Positions 33,594 to 46,292 of a DNA stretch of 64,000 nucleotides are shown piece after piece (within the stretch, counting starts at the first letter, position 1; every line of letters starts with the position of its first letter). The translations under genes were made by a program, and so were the position numbers. The notes below the pieces were generated by a model. It saw only the letters and a program-made list of their open reading frames with translations. It had not been told where the DNA came from and ran no database searches. The stretch is from Paguma larvata (taxonomy: Eukaryota; Chordata; Mammalia; Carnivora; Viverridae). Location: assembly GCA_030068075.1 (NCBI GenBank), contig CM057825.1, positions 81,545,123-81,609,122 of the forward strand. The letters are read 5' to 3'.

Positions 33594-35475
33594 TTCTTAG
33601 CTATTGTTAATTAGAATGAGCTTGTCAATTTCTACAAAGAAAAACGTCTTGAGTATTGGAAATACTTTGAAACTATACATCAATTTGGGGGAATTGACAT
33701 CTTAAAAACCTGTTTTAAATATTGTTTTTGTATATCGATCTTTTATTTTTTAACACTTAACTATAGTCATGTAATAATTTTAGTAGTTTTGGGGTATATT
33801 CTTCCACATTTTCTTTATAGATAATTATTCATTCCATGAATATCCATGAATAAAGATAATTTTAATTCTGTCTTTTCTAACTGGATGCCTCTTATTCCTC
33901 TTACTTTCATTATTTCTCTGGCTAGAAACTCCACTACAATTTTGAAAAGAAGTGCAGAGAGTGAACATCCTTTTCTTCTTCCTGGTTGTAGAAGAAAAGC
34001 ATTCGGTCTTTCAGTATCAAGTATTATAATAGCTGTAGGGTTTTATTATTTTTTTTATTCCCTTTATCAGGATTAAGACATTCTCTTCTATTCTTACTTT
34101 CCTCAGAGGTTTTATTTGTCAAATGCTTATTCTAATGAGATGATCACATGTTTTTGTTGGTGGTGATGGTGTTTTTATTTTGATATCATGTTGAATGATA
34201 ATAATTTGTTTTCTAATGTTAAACTAACCTTTGATTCCAGAGATATACCCCTACTTGACCACGATATACTATCCTTTTTATATATTGTTTGATCTGAATT
34301 GCAAGTATTTTTAAAATATTTATGTATATTCGTTCAGGAAAAACCTTTGGTTTCTATATCAGGATAATACGTCTGAAATAATTTGGGAATAATTGTATTT
34401 TTTATGCTATTGTAATGGAATTGTTTTCCTAATTCCTTGTTCAGCTTGCTTATTGCTAGTGAGTTTTCGCATTTGATCTTATACTCTGAGACACTATGTA
34501 CTATGTTTAATTTATTAGTTCTTTTAGCTGTTTTGTGCATTTTTAAAGAATTTTCTGTATAAAGGATCATATCATCTGTAAAGATTTAGCTTTACTTTTT
34601 CTTTTCCAATTTGAATGCCTTCTATTACTTTTTTATTGCATAATTAATTTCTCTTTCTAGAACTTTCAGTTCAATTTTCAGTAATTATAACCTGGGAAAC
34701 ATCCTTTTGTTATTTCTCATCTTAGAGGGAAAGCTTTCAGTATATTGTTATTAAATGCCTTTACTGCTTTCATTGAAATGATTTTTTTTTAAATCCTAAT
34801 ATGGTGTATTACCTGGATTGATTTACATGTGTTCAACCAAACTTACATTTGGGGATAAATCTCACTTTTGCATTGTCCATATTCCTTTCATGATGCTTTT
34901 GAATTCAGTTTGCTAGCATATTGTTGAGGAGTGTTTCTGTCTGTATTCATAAGGAATATTGTTCAGTAGTTTTCTTTTCATGTGATAGTATTTATCAGAC
35001 TTTGGTATCAAAATAATGCTAACCTCAGAATGAATTAGAAAGTCTTCCCTTTTTTTCTGTTTTTTTGGCAAAGTTTGAGAAGGATTGGTATTAATTTCTC
35101 TTTACATGTCTGGTAGAATTCACGATTGAAGCCATCTGGTCATGGGCTCTGCTTTATTAGAAGGTTTTTTTTTTTTTTTTTTTTTTTTTCACACTGATTC
35201 AATCTGTCTCATATAACGATAGATCTGTTCAGATTTTCTATTTCTTCTTTAGTCCAGTTTGGTGGTTTCTGTATTTCTAGGAATTTTTCCATTTCATAAC
35301 AGTTTATCTCATTTGTTGGCATCAAGTATTCTCTTACAATCTTTTTATTTCCATGAGGTTAGTAGTAGTGAATCCACTTACATTTCTGATTTTACTTATT
35401 TTTACCTTTTCTTTTTTTAATTAATCAATATAGCCAAAGATTTGTCAATTTTGTTAATCTTTTTTTAAGTAGTTT
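33594..35475 (-). mobile_element. Long antisense L1, ORF2 (left part)
   Basis: The plus strand is the complement of L1 ORF2: 'gagcttgtcaatttctacaa', 'catcaatttgggggaattga', 'agtgcagagagtgaacatcc', 'gaattcacgattgaagccat' and 'cagattttctatttcttctt'. A 25-base T run (35165-35189) interrupts it. The frame is destroyed. The left edge is a truncated end within ORF2. Confidence 0.92.
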
Positions 35476-35495
35476 TTTTTCAAATGTTTATTTAT

Positions 35496-35531
<36 letters not shown>

Positions 35532-35656
35532 CGCACAAGTGGGGGAGGGGTAGAGAAGGAGGGATCCCTCCTCTCGTGGTTGATCCCATAAACCACAAGT
35601 ACATGACCTGAACCGAAATCAAGAGTGGGATGCTCAATAGACTGAACCACCCAATG
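35476..35656 (-). mobile_element. CanSINE nested in the L1, internally rearranged
   Basis: A T-rich tail, 'aaatgtttatttattttgag', then a GA run and GCGC block (35499-35535) lead to a shortened body and a head ending 'gactgaaccaccca'. The central part around 'ggagggatccctcc' (a perfect inverted repeat) does not match the usual body. Confidence 0.85.
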
Positions 35657-35900
35657 CTTTCGTTGATTCTTTCTATTGTCTTCCTATTATCATTTTTGTG
35701 TCTGCTCTAAACTTTATTCTATCCTTCCTTATGTTAGCTTTGTGTTTAGTTTGCTCTTCTTTCTCTAGATAATTTAGGTGTAAAATTTTGCTATTGATTT
35801 GAAATCTTCTTTTTATATGTTTACGTTGATACCTATAGGTTTTACTCTAAGACTGCTTTCCTTGCATTCCATGTATTTTGGTATGTTGTATTTTAATTAA
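35657..35900 (-). mobile_element. Antisense L1, ORF2 (middle part)
   Basis: The host L1 resumes with 'ctttcgttgattctttctat', 'tagctttgtgtttagtttgc' and 'tttccttgcattccatgtat', continuing the order of 33594-35475. Confidence 0.9.
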
Positions 35901-35910
35901 TCTTAAAACA

Positions 35911-35955
<45 letters not shown>

Positions 35956-36161
35956 TTAGAGAGAGTGCAAGTGGGGGAGAAGGGCAGAGGGAGAGAGAGG
36001 GAAGGAGGGGGAGAGCAGAGGAGAGAGAGAGCGAGTGAGAGAGAGAGTTTTAAGCAGGCTCCACACTTAGCACAGAGCCTGGTATCATGACCTGAGCCAA
36101 AATCGAAGAGTCGGATGCTCAACTGACTTAGCTATCCCAGGGCCCCTGTCTTAAAGTAATT
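35901..36161 (-). mobile_element. CanSINE nested in the L1, with (ATT)n tail
   Basis: The body (about 35956-36146) runs antisense with purine-rich segments and the head end 'gctatcccagggcccc'. Its tail is a pure ATT array (35911-35955). Flanks share a 13-bp target duplication of 'tcttaaaacaatt' type (35901-35913; 36149-36161, two differences). An internal part of the head around the B box is deleted. Confidence 0.9.
35911..35955. repeat. (ATT)15 microsatellite at a SINE tail
   Basis: About fifteen uninterrupted ATT units at exactly the place where the antisense SINE tail should be. On either strand it produces a poly-Ile run in spurious open frames. Confidence 0.93.
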
Positions 36162-36755
36162 TCTGTCTCCCTTATAATTTCCTCTTTGTCTCATTGGTTG
36201 TTCACAAGCTATCTGTTATTGTTTTACAATTTCACTTCATTATGATTGGAGAGGAGATACTTTTATGATTTCCATCTTTTTATATTAAGACTTGTTTTGT
36301 GGCCCAGCATAGGGTCTGTCCTGGAGAATGTCTTTTGTATATGAAAAATGTATATTCTATACATATATTGCCATTGCTTCTATTTTTGTTTTATGCAGTC
36401 AGTTTTTTTAGATCAGCTTAAAAATAAATTTATATTTATATATTTACCTTCATTTATCATTTTTGTTGGTCTTTCCATTATTTTGAATGTATCTAAATTT
36501 CTGTCTCCTATCATACCTCTTCCTAAATAATTACTTTTAACATTTCTTATAATGCAGGTATTCTGGCATTGAATACAGTTTTTCAATTTTTTCCCCCTGA
36601 AAAGGTTTTTATATCTCTTTCTCTTTTTAAAGATAATTTTTCTGGGTATATATATTCTGTTATTCATTTATTTGTATATTTATTTCTTTGCACGTTGGAG
36701 ATGTAACTCCATTGTCTTTTGGCTTGTGTGATTTGCACACTAAGTTATCAGTTTG
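36162..36755 (-). mobile_element. Antisense L1, ORF2 (right part)
   Basis: The host L1 continues: 'tctgtctcccttataatttc', 'cattatgattggagaggaga', 'cttgttttgtggcccagcat', 'ggtctgtcctggagaatgtc', and near the right end the '...cattgtcttttggcttgtg' block typical of an upstream L1 region. The tract between about 36380 and 36560 has lost part of the expected sequence. Confidence 0.88.
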
Positions 36756-36779
36756 TTTCTAGTAATAGTAGCATATAAT

Positions 36780-36850
36780 TACAATAATAAGTATTTATGT
36801 AGTGCTCACTACATTTAGGCACAATTCTAATAGCTTTCAAATATTTTTTT
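36780..36850 (-). mobile_element. MIR fragment, antisense
   Basis: The short block 'gtagtgctcactacatttag' plus 'caattctaatagctttcaa' matches the antisense MIR 3' side only. Confidence 0.55.
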
Positions 36851-37239
36851 TATTTAAATGTTGTTTTAAAAATTTGTGTAAGCTAGTGAATATAACTGCT
36901 TCGTACACTTCCTGAAGGAGTGAACATGCATGCATACATATCTGCATGCATACGCATATGCCTGTTACGAAGAAAAGTGATAAATGACTAGTGCCAGAGG
37001 CAGCAAATAGACCTACCCTGAACTCTAAATACTGTTTATTTAGTGTAGAAGTGAGATTGTTGATGTTCTTAGTAAAATTATTTTTGTAAAATATTTATAA
37101 AGCTGAAATCAAAATATAGTGGGTTGCAGATTTAAAGCCTATTGAAAGTTTTCATGAGAAAATGGAAACATGAAAAGTGATAATGAAAATAATTATAAAA
37201 TTTATTATGATAAAATCATAAAAATATAGTACTGAATTT

Positions 37240-37390
37240 AAGTATTATTTATTTACTATGCTGAGGACTTTACATACATTGTTATGTATACGTACATTAT
37301 TTTAATTATTTACTTTATTCTTATAACAGTATTTTGAGGGAGATTATATTATTTCATTTGTACAAATAAGAAAACTGAGGCATAAAAAAA
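37240..37390 (-). mobile_element. MIR remnant, antisense
   Basis: 'ctgaggactttacatacatt', then 'attcttataacagtattttg' and 'acaaataagaaaactgaggc' follow the antisense MIR core order. Confidence 0.65.
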
Positions 37391-37442
37391 CTGACTATAC
37401 TCTCCGTATCTTGAAAGTTTGATTTAAAAAAAATAGGGCCTT

Positions 37443-37667
37443 GGGACACCTGGGTGGCTCAGTCGGTTGAGTGTCTGAGTTCAGTTAGGTCTCATAATTC
37501 CTGAGTTTGAGCCCCACATCGGGCTTCATGATGACAGCTCAGATCCTGGAGCCTGCTTCCGATTCTGTGTCTCCCTCTCTCTCTCTGCCCCTCACTTGCT
37601 CATTCTCTCTCTTTCTCTCTCTCTCTCTCTCAAAAAAAAAAATAAATAAACATTAAGAAAATTAAAA
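37443..37667 (+). mobile_element. CanSINE, feliform type
   Basis: It runs sense from 'gggacacctgggtggctcag' via 'cggttgagtgtctgag' and 'gtttgagccccacatcgggc' to a long CT run and an A-rich tail. No clear target duplication is visible. Confidence 0.93.
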
Positions 37668-40339
37668 AAATTTGAATCCCTCTCTCCCCCTCTCTGTCTC
37701 ACTCCCTAGGAATACCGCTAAATTAGATCTTGAATGAAAGTTCTATTTCTTTGTCTTGGTTGAAATTCATCAGGCATGACATCTTTTGTTTATTCTTTTT
37801 AACATTTAGAAGTCAAAATGTGAATTAAAGTTTATCTTTTTATTATTGCCACATGAAATATAAATGGTAAAGCCAATTTGGAGAAAAGTTGGGAGATGGG
37901 ATTTTCCAAAATATGGCTGCCTCAATGTGATGATGTCATCTTCTATCAAAAGTAAGGTTATGTTCACTTCCTTTGAAACTAGTCAGATCTGTGGGAATAT
38001 CTCAAGCCATACAATGTAATGAAAGTAATGACACATGGCTTTTGAGACTTGGTTATATTAAGCAATCTAGCTTCCTTCTGATTTTTTCCCTGTGTTGAGA
38101 ACGTTAATCTGGAAGCCCAGCCACCATGCTGTGAAGAAGTCCAGGTCCAGTGGCAGAGTGCTCCAGGCTTATAGCTAGCAATCAGCCACACCATCAGATA
38201 CATCCTAGCTCTTGACTTCAGATTTTGGAGCTGAGGCCTTAGACGTTGTTGTACAGACACAGGCCATCCCTATTATGCCCTGTTTGAGTATTTGACCTAG
38301 AGAAACCAGGACAAGTAATAAATAATTATTGTGTATAGCTGCAGGCTTTTGAAATAATTTGTTACCCAACAATATATAACCGAGATGCATTTGTTCCTAT
38401 AATCCGGTATGTAGTATGTATTCAGGAACTATTGTACAATAAGGTATATGGAAAATGTTTGTTGGGTCATAATTTGTAAGGAAAAGAAACTTGAAAAGCC
38501 GAAAAAAATTAGAGATGCTAAATAATCTTAGAATATACGTACTATGAAACACTATTCCATAGTTTAAAAAATCAAATTTATCTGTGGGGAAATGCATAAA
38601 ATACATGCTGTTGGATAAAAACAGTGAACTGCAAAGGGAAGACTACATTTATGTAAAACACATAGATACCCCCAAATATTACACCTTTACTACTGAAATA
38701 TAAAAATGAAAACTGCTGTGATAAGATGTAACTAATCTAATGTATAAATGAGGGTAAGAATAATATCATATATTCAACCTAATGTAAGTTAAACAGAAAG
38801 AGAAAGAAGTTACTTAGGGAACTGTTCTGTGCAAGTTACTGAACTATGAATCTCTTTGATATTATTTTATAAATATCATAATAATCTTGTGAAGTATATG
38901 TTATTACCGAACTTTTTTAAGAGAAGGTAAATGAGAGTAAGGGTATTTAGTAATATGGTGGAGAAGCTAACCATGCTTAGTCAACTACGTAATTGATTCT
39001 AGAGAGCCTAATTTTGACTACTTAGTACGTATGGGCCCTTTTAAAGGTACATACTGCTTTTGAAATTTGTCTTTAATTAGATAATTTGTTAAATCCACCT
39101 AGCCTTATTTTCCTCATGTACAGTGCCAAAGGGCTAACCAGATGAAATACATGATTTTTTTTTTTTTTTACTGCAATTCAGAAAGCACATTTGAATCAAC
39201 CTAAATGGACACAAGTTAGTGGCCTCAGGTCATTTTTTGCTTCTGTTATTTCAGTAGACATTTGTATTATACCAGTCACTGAACTTGGTCAAATCAAGGA
39301 CATTCAGAGTTCTTTGGCATTCTCTTTGAGGATTATCGGAGAATGAAACAGAAAGATCCCATGCCTGTTCTGAAAACTATTGCTAAATGCTATTTGTATG
39401 AATCTTGTTTACTTACGGATACCATCTCCACAGAAACATGCCACTGATCATCTAGCTGAATGTAAGCAGAGTTTGGGTGAGACTTGACTCAAATCTCATT
39501 ACCGTAAGTGAAGTAACTGGACCTTCCTCTGTGATGACCTCATGGAAATTTTTCCCAGCCACTTGACTATGCTTTGGTTCTGTGGGAAATGGCGTTATCA
39601 TGTGTGGCATCCACATTTTGGCTTAAATTGGTGCTAGTTTAGTTTCTTTTTTATTGCAAATCAAGTGTTTCTAGAAGAGCCAGATCTATGCTAGTCCTGA
39701 GTTAATAGAGCAAGGAGTAAAAGAAGCAAAGCAGTTTTAAGTAGTAGGTACTGGAAAAACAAAATTGCAGTGATGTGTAAGAGTACAGAGTAGTCAAACT
39801 GTCAGAGGTCAAGTTGACTGGTTCAACTTTGTTCTCATGTGGTATATATTATGTGTGTTGCATGAACGTGGACAAATATGAGATAAGGGGATATGCAGGA
39901 GAATGGGCAGAGGAGCAAGTAGCAAGTGATAAGATTATTTCTCAGGACACGAACCAGGTAATACAGGCCTAAGGCATTAAGAATTTGTTATATTCAGATT
40001 CTTTGTAATGTGTTGGTTCACCTTAATTCTTAACTCCACTTTTCTTAACTGAATATGATTTAGATTGCCATGAACCTTCAGGTACTTCAGTTTATCATCT
40101 TATGTCAGTGCTCTCTATCTTGCATGTTATAGTGCTGTGCTTTGTCACTTGGCCATTATACTACCCATTAGTTTCCTTGAGTATATTCTTTTCTATAATA
40201 ACGAGTCAGTGTCAAGAAATCTTGTGGTAAGATCTTGATATATTTTTAACTGGAGGACTCCTTTAAAAATGAGTCAATGATGAAGGATTATCTTGTACTA
40301 AAGGAGAAAAAAAAGTAGAAAGGTAATGAATCTGGACTT
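37668..40339. other. Repeat-poor unique DNA
   Basis: No gene or confident repeat in 2.7 kb. A possible antisense MIR core scrap lies near 38870-38950, and there is a short T run near 39156-39169. Confidence 0.5.
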
Positions 40340-41110
40340 TGACATGTCATATATCTTATGCAGGGACACCCAAGAATTGTTGGAGAATGTTGGAAATATT
40401 CCAGGAATTGTCATGGCGGGATGGTAGCCAGGTTGATGATGATGCATTGTCATTTTACTTTTGGAAAATCCTGCGAGGCTCGCTATGGAGTCTGGCAATT
40501 GCAATTACAATTACTGTACTTCATTTTATTCACTTGGGCAAAATAATGTCATTCCACTTAAAACATACAAAATTACAAACTAATAATAAAGCTCTCTTAA
40601 TGGCCCTTAGAGCGAGGAGTTAACCTTGATGATAAAGTGATATAAGGCTTAATAAACCTTGTTTCTGGCCAAGTCTCAGGGAGAATGAATTCTGTGTGAT
40701 TTAGCTGTGTGGAATCAATAATAACTGACTGCTGCCTGGCATTAGTTGAATACGAGGATTGCCCACAGCATTCACACAGGTATGGCGATCGTCCAGGCTT
40801 CCTCCCGCCCTCATAGGGCTTCTCTTTCACTTTTTTTTTGTCATCAAATGACTCTACTCTGTGACGTGAGTCTCAACTGCTCTGGCGTGTGTGCGTGTGT
40901 TTGACTGTGTCTCCCCAGCAAGGATAGTCTCAATAATGGAATCAAAGGAAGCACAATTAGATGTTGCAGATATGTATGTGCTAAATAACAATAAACCTTG
41001 GGTAAATATTTGTAAGTAGCCAATAGCAAGCTTTGTAGTGACTTGGGTAAATGCACTGGGGTTGTATTCAATTATCATTTATAAAAGAAAGTTGTCGAGC
41101 AGCTCCACTT
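40340..41110. other. Repeat-free block with regulatory-like motifs
   Basis: No transposon texture is visible here. The block carries 'caattgcaattacaattac' (40495-40514), a CRE-like TGACGTGA (40861-40868), a CCAAT box (about 41019) and several TAAT motifs. It has more CpGs than neighbouring DNA. Function is inferred only from motif texture. Overlapping short open frames on both strands have no domains. Confidence 0.3.
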
Positions 41111-41549
41111 ACAGCTGTCACTTAAAAAATTTACAGTCTGGATAGTTAGTAGAATGCTATATAGACCAGGAAAATTCACACTGTAGAATTTTGGAGAATG
41201 GATATCAGGATCAAGTCTTGGTGTAAGGAGACACTTGCCTGACTAATATATTATGTTTTCAGTCTTGTGGACTCAAGAAAAAAAGAAAACTTTCTTGCGA
41301 GTGTCCTTGTATATACCAGAACTGAGGATATGGGATTATCTAAGTAAAACTCTTGAGAGCATGATGTACAAAATATGAAGCAATACATTCATATATAATA
41401 AAATATATAATAAAATGTATCTACCAGTTTATTATCTGTGCCATTTAGAAAGTAGCTCATCAGAAAGTTATTTAAGTGAGTCTAAATTAACATAAGAGTA
41501 ATTAGTTGCATGTTACAAATGAGTAATTGCCTCATGCTGTCATATTTGA

Positions 41550-41803
41550 GACAGACAAGATTCTTTTCTTTTAATTTTTTTTTAATATTTGTTTTTGAGA
41601 GAAAGAGAGAGAGAGGACAGAGTGTGAGTGGGGGAAGGGCAGAGAGACGGAGACAGAATCCCAACCAGGCTCTAGGCTCTGAGCTGTCAGCATAGAGCCT
41701 GATGCAGGGCTCGAACTCATGGACCACGAGATCATGACCAGAGCTGAAGACTGATGCTTAATTGACTGAGTCACCCAGGTGCACCAAGGCAGATGAGATT
41801 CTT
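41550..41803 (-). mobile_element. CanSINE with 16-bp target duplication
   Basis: The body (about 41566-41786) runs antisense: 'tttttgagagaaag', 'ctctgagctgtcagcatag', 'ggctcgaactcatgg' and 'cacccaggtgcacca'. Flanks 'gacagacaagattctt' (41550-41565) and 'ggcagatgagattctt' (41788-41803) differ at three positions. Confidence 0.94.
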
Positions 41804-44453
41804 GATGTAGCTTAACAGGGAAGCATTCTCATAGCCTGTGCTGGGCAACATCTTCCCTTTGCAAGCTGACCCATGGACCCTCTCATTGCCTGTTGCTCCT
41901 TTGGTTTGACCAGTTTAACTGATAGGCATTTCATTTTCATGCGAGTTTTGTTTTATATAAATAGTAACAGAAGTACATTTATTATATAAATTATGACAGT
42001 GGTTGAAATACACAGAAATCTAAGAGTCAGTTTGCATTGCTGAAAATTTAAAAGGATATCTAAGACTTGCAGGCATAGATTGAGGGTCTCTGGAGAGAAT
42101 CTTTGCACTCAGAGTTCCAAACTGAATGGAATAAAGTATGAATATTTCCAGAAGTTTGAATAAACCCCAAGGCAGTTTTGCGGGTTGTGGGAATAGAAGG
42201 GCCATGTGATCCACTTCCTATATAGAACACTGGGACAGTAGGTAAAAGAATTTTTTCAGTACCTCTTAAATGGAGAAGAATACAACATTTTCAGAATGTC
42301 AGAAAGAGTATGAGTGTGCTGGCCAAGGTCTAGAAGATATCAGGGTGGACCATGTTATTGGATGCAAGTTGAGACTGTGCCCCTGACAGCATCCAGTGTA
42401 GAAAAGCAATGGCGGATGGGAAGCAGAGAGAATTTATAACTCAGCAAGGCTGTCATGGACAGAAATCAACCTCTGACTGTCAGACTTTTTCTCTTGAGGT
42501 CATGGTCAATTTAAGCTTGGATATGTAAGTTATCCAGCCCATGAAAAAGGAAGGGAAAAATGAGAAATCTTAATTGGCTGAGCTTAAACTTGAAATGGCT
42601 GAAAAAATTATGAGAGTGATCAAGCTTATCTGATATTAACTGAATTGATTTTTTGCCACTAGTCAGAAAAGAGTGTCAAAGTAAAGATGAAGTTAATATA
42701 AAAAAAATCAAGCTATATTTTATCAATTGGAATTTGTGGCTTGAAAATACACATCTGCTTTTTGTTTGCATGTATGTATAAGTGCTTGTGGAGTTTATAC
42801 TGGGATTTAAGGCATTTAGAATATTATAAAGAAGATGGGTTGTTGAGATTTTTGAGAGATAGAGAATTTGGGTAGCTATAATTCAAATTTATAAAACAAC
42901 TGTTCACAAATATTTCAATATTATTGGTTTAATGACAACAGATACACTGCCTTGATACAATTTTATGATGAGATTTGTAATCTAGAATTAATGTTATTGA
43001 CTCTGCTGTTAGGTTTCTTTAAAAAAATTCTGTTTATTAAGTGTGTAATGTTTTAACGATAGCATGTAGAGAATAGGAATTGGGACATTCCTGACCAAAT
43101 TTTGAGCTATAGTGGCCTCAAGATAGCTTTAACTTCTTTATTTCTCTTATATAGCAATTTATACTAATTACAACAATTCATTTTAGCTAACACATGTGGA
43201 AACATAAAAATGTGGAGCTATACATAATGAAATTGAAAGTGATCATAAAATTTTAAAATAAATTTTAATATGTGTGGTTCCATGCAGCTGCATATTCAGA
43301 CTTTTCTTCTTCCTATTTAGTTCCCCAAATATTTCATTAGTTTTGTTATTTCACGATCAGTATGAACGCCATAGCCCAAACAATTTTAAGCAATAAGTAA
43401 AATAGGAGAAATTCATTATCATATAAACTTCTTAGAAATAATACTAAATTTCAAATCATTGGAAATAGTAATAACCGAATTAGATGTTATCAGACTTTAC
43501 TAAAACAAAATATATGTTTCCCTATTCTAATACTTGAATACTTGAGTAATCAGATGCCACCAGCAATGTTAGATTTGATTAGGGGTTTTTGGCTTACCGC
43601 TTAATAAGCTTAGCTATGAATATTAGCTCACTATCTTTTAGATACAGAAAAAAAAATCAGAGTATTACAAATCAATTGGATCCTTCCCACCTTTTTTTAA
43701 AAATATTTACTTGATTTTAAAAGAATAGCAATCACAGGACACTAAAAGTACTAATAGTAGCATAAATATAAAAAGTCACATATAGAAGACATGGAAGTGG
43801 AGCAAGTTTAATAGAAAACACATGAGCAAAGATGTAGGAATCTGAACAGAATGTTTATATAACTCAGTGTGTCTGTCATATCAGAAGTGAGGAGGAAAAG
43901 GTAACAGATGGCTGGAGAAGTATGTACACAAGACCATATTAAGGAGAACCTTATATTTCCATGCATGGATTTAGAACTTTATGCTGATCATTTCTAATGA
44001 AGATTTCACAGAGCTCTAAGTTACCTTCATCTCTGAGACTGCCATTTTCTTAAGGAAGAAAGAGGAAGAAAGGAAACTGGGGTTGATTATGAGACTTGTA
44101 AGGAATATTGATCACTAATAACAGACAATAAGGAAAATGAAAAGTGTGTGACCAATGATGAGGACAAGTATTTTAGAATGGCACTGTCATTTAACCAAGA
44201 TCGTGCATTAGAACTTTGATTTGCTGCCAATAGTTCGTTTTATTCAACTGTGCTAAGCCACCATGGTAAAGAAATAGAAATACTAAAAAGGAAAACTTAT
44301 CAGAGGTGTGTTATGATATAGAATAAGCCATTATAGTATAAACCAAGTTAAGAACAGAAGCTATCCTGTTGTCAAATAAATTAACAAGCTCTCAAATCTC
44401 AATGTGTTAGAACAATAATGGTTGACTTGCTCTCATGACTGATGCAGGTTGAT
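41804..44453. other. Repeat-poor unique DNA
   Basis: No gene recognised. The stretch 41830-42500 has a mixed base composition like an old LTR, but I cannot identify a family. The rest (42500-44450) is AT-rich and unassigned. Confidence 0.45.
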
Positions 44454-44898
44454 TGTTATAAGTCGAATTTTGTCCCCAAAAGGTATGTTGATGACCTGAC
44501 CTTTAACACCTAAGAATGTAGCCTTATTTTGAAATAGGGTCTTCCTAGATATAGTCAAATTGAGATGAAGTCATTAGAGTGATCCCTAATGCAGTTTAAC
44601 CAGTGTCCTTATATAATGGTGAAATGTGGGCACAGACACAGACACATGCAGAGGGAAGATAATATGAAGAGACACAGAGAGAATAGGCTATTTACAAGTC
44701 AAGGAATGCCTGAAACTACCGAAACTAGGAGAAAGATGTGGAACAGATCATGCCTTAGAGCCTTCAGACAGAGCACAGACCTGCTGACACCTTGATTACA
44801 GAGTTTTATGGCCTCCAAGATTGTGAGACAATATACTTCTATTGTTTATGCCTTTAGTTTAAGGTACTTTGTAATGGCAGCTCTAGGACACTAATACA
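44454..44898 (+). mobile_element. Sense-strand LTR of the ERVL/MaLR class, solo
   Basis: It runs from 'tgttataagtcgaattttg' through 'cttattttgaaatagggtct', 'ccagtgtccttatataatgg', 'ccttagagccttcagacaga', 'ctgctgacaccttgattaca' and 'ttatggcctccaagattgtg' to 'ggacactaataca'. It has TG...CA ends. Flanking 'ggttgat' (44447-44453) and 'ggtggat' (44899-44905) may be the target duplication. No internal region is present on either side. Subfamily uncertain; it has no coding capacity. Confidence 0.8.
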
Positions 44899-46292
44899 GG
44901 TGGATTTTCACGTATTTATAATTTCACCATCTTGAAGATGCCTCCAAACTAGTCTTAACAGAGAGAAGCATGGAGATTGCACACCGTTTCTTATCTGCTT
45001 TGGTGAGAAGTGACATAAATAACTTGCATTCATAGTCCAATGACTAGAAATATAATTTTGGTCTTAATTTAATTGCAAAAGAGCCTGGACATACAGGAAA
45101 ATGTTTTTAGTATTTGGTGTACAAATACTGTCTTCTTTGCAATAGCAATTGAAGTAGATGTATCTGGCCTCTTAATTGAGTTTCCACCTCTTAATAATAG
45201 TGGGAAAGTGTCCATATCTTAAATGCTAACTTTTAGATAAGAGTAATTCTACTCTTAAATAAGAGTAATCTTGTCTAGTTGATATGAAGCACCTGACAGA
45301 GAATACTTTCAATAGATTATTGTTATTAAGAATTAGAGGATTTTGTAGAATGAGTGCTGCCGAAGGATATGAGGATTGAGAATGTTAGTGTCCTGGTGAT
45401 AATTTCTTTTTAAAACTTTGATGAAATCTTGAACTAGTTTAGACCTTACCAATTACCAAAACATTGGTAGAGTTGGATAAGGTAGTTTGGGGAATACCAA
45501 CCGAAGCACCCTACCTCTTTACTTTCGCTGACTCATTTTACTATCCATGTGTGAATTGATGTGTATTATATAAGACAACTTCCCCAAAATCAGGCTTCTT
45601 CACTTTACATTTTTATGATAAAGAAAAATAGAAAAAAATTAAGTATATAAGAGCACTAAAAAGTATTTTGTCCTGGATTAAAGTTATTATACTTGACATC
45701 CTTCTTATATTTAAGTCTTCTTAAATAAATAAAAATAAAAATAAATAATGGCCTGACATATTTTGTTACACTGAAAATAAAAGATAAAAAAATTCTGAAA
45801 TTCTATTTATTTATCTATCATTAAGTGAAATTTTAGAAATTTATGATTCCAAATAACTTTTTATTTGAAACAAAACCATTGTGCAATTTTGTATTATCAA
45901 TGAAAAGCAGAAAATGTCCTATAATCTTTGTCCACTTCCTTTATAAACATAATACTTATTTGTATATTTAAAGAATTTTGCCTTAAATACATGGTGCCAA
46001 GAAGCAGGTACAATGAGTAGCAGTTAGTCTCTTTTGACTCATTTTGCCTCATCATTAGATCCCTGTCTTAATAAAATTTCCACATAATAAGTTGAGTAGT
46101 ATGGCTTATACTAATAAAGTCAGATAAATAATGGCATTATCAATACAGGAAGAACGTGGCAAAAAAGATTCAATTTGCAAACTATTTTAATCTTGGAAAG
46201 GATTCTAAGACTAAAGAAAACTGTACACGTAATTGCAAAAGAGAGCTGAGAAGAGGCATAGAAAATCAGTGAAAGTTTGAATGATTTGGCAG
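44899..46292. other. AT-rich unique DNA
   Basis: No gene recognised. A small tandem or hairpin motif of 'agagtaat' blocks occurs at 45238-45270, and an (AAATA)-type A-rich patch near 45724-45748. Confidence 0.45.

Noticed and set aside
41830..42500. Old LTR
   Set aside because: Composition is suggestive but there are no diagnostic LTR ends or blocks I can name.
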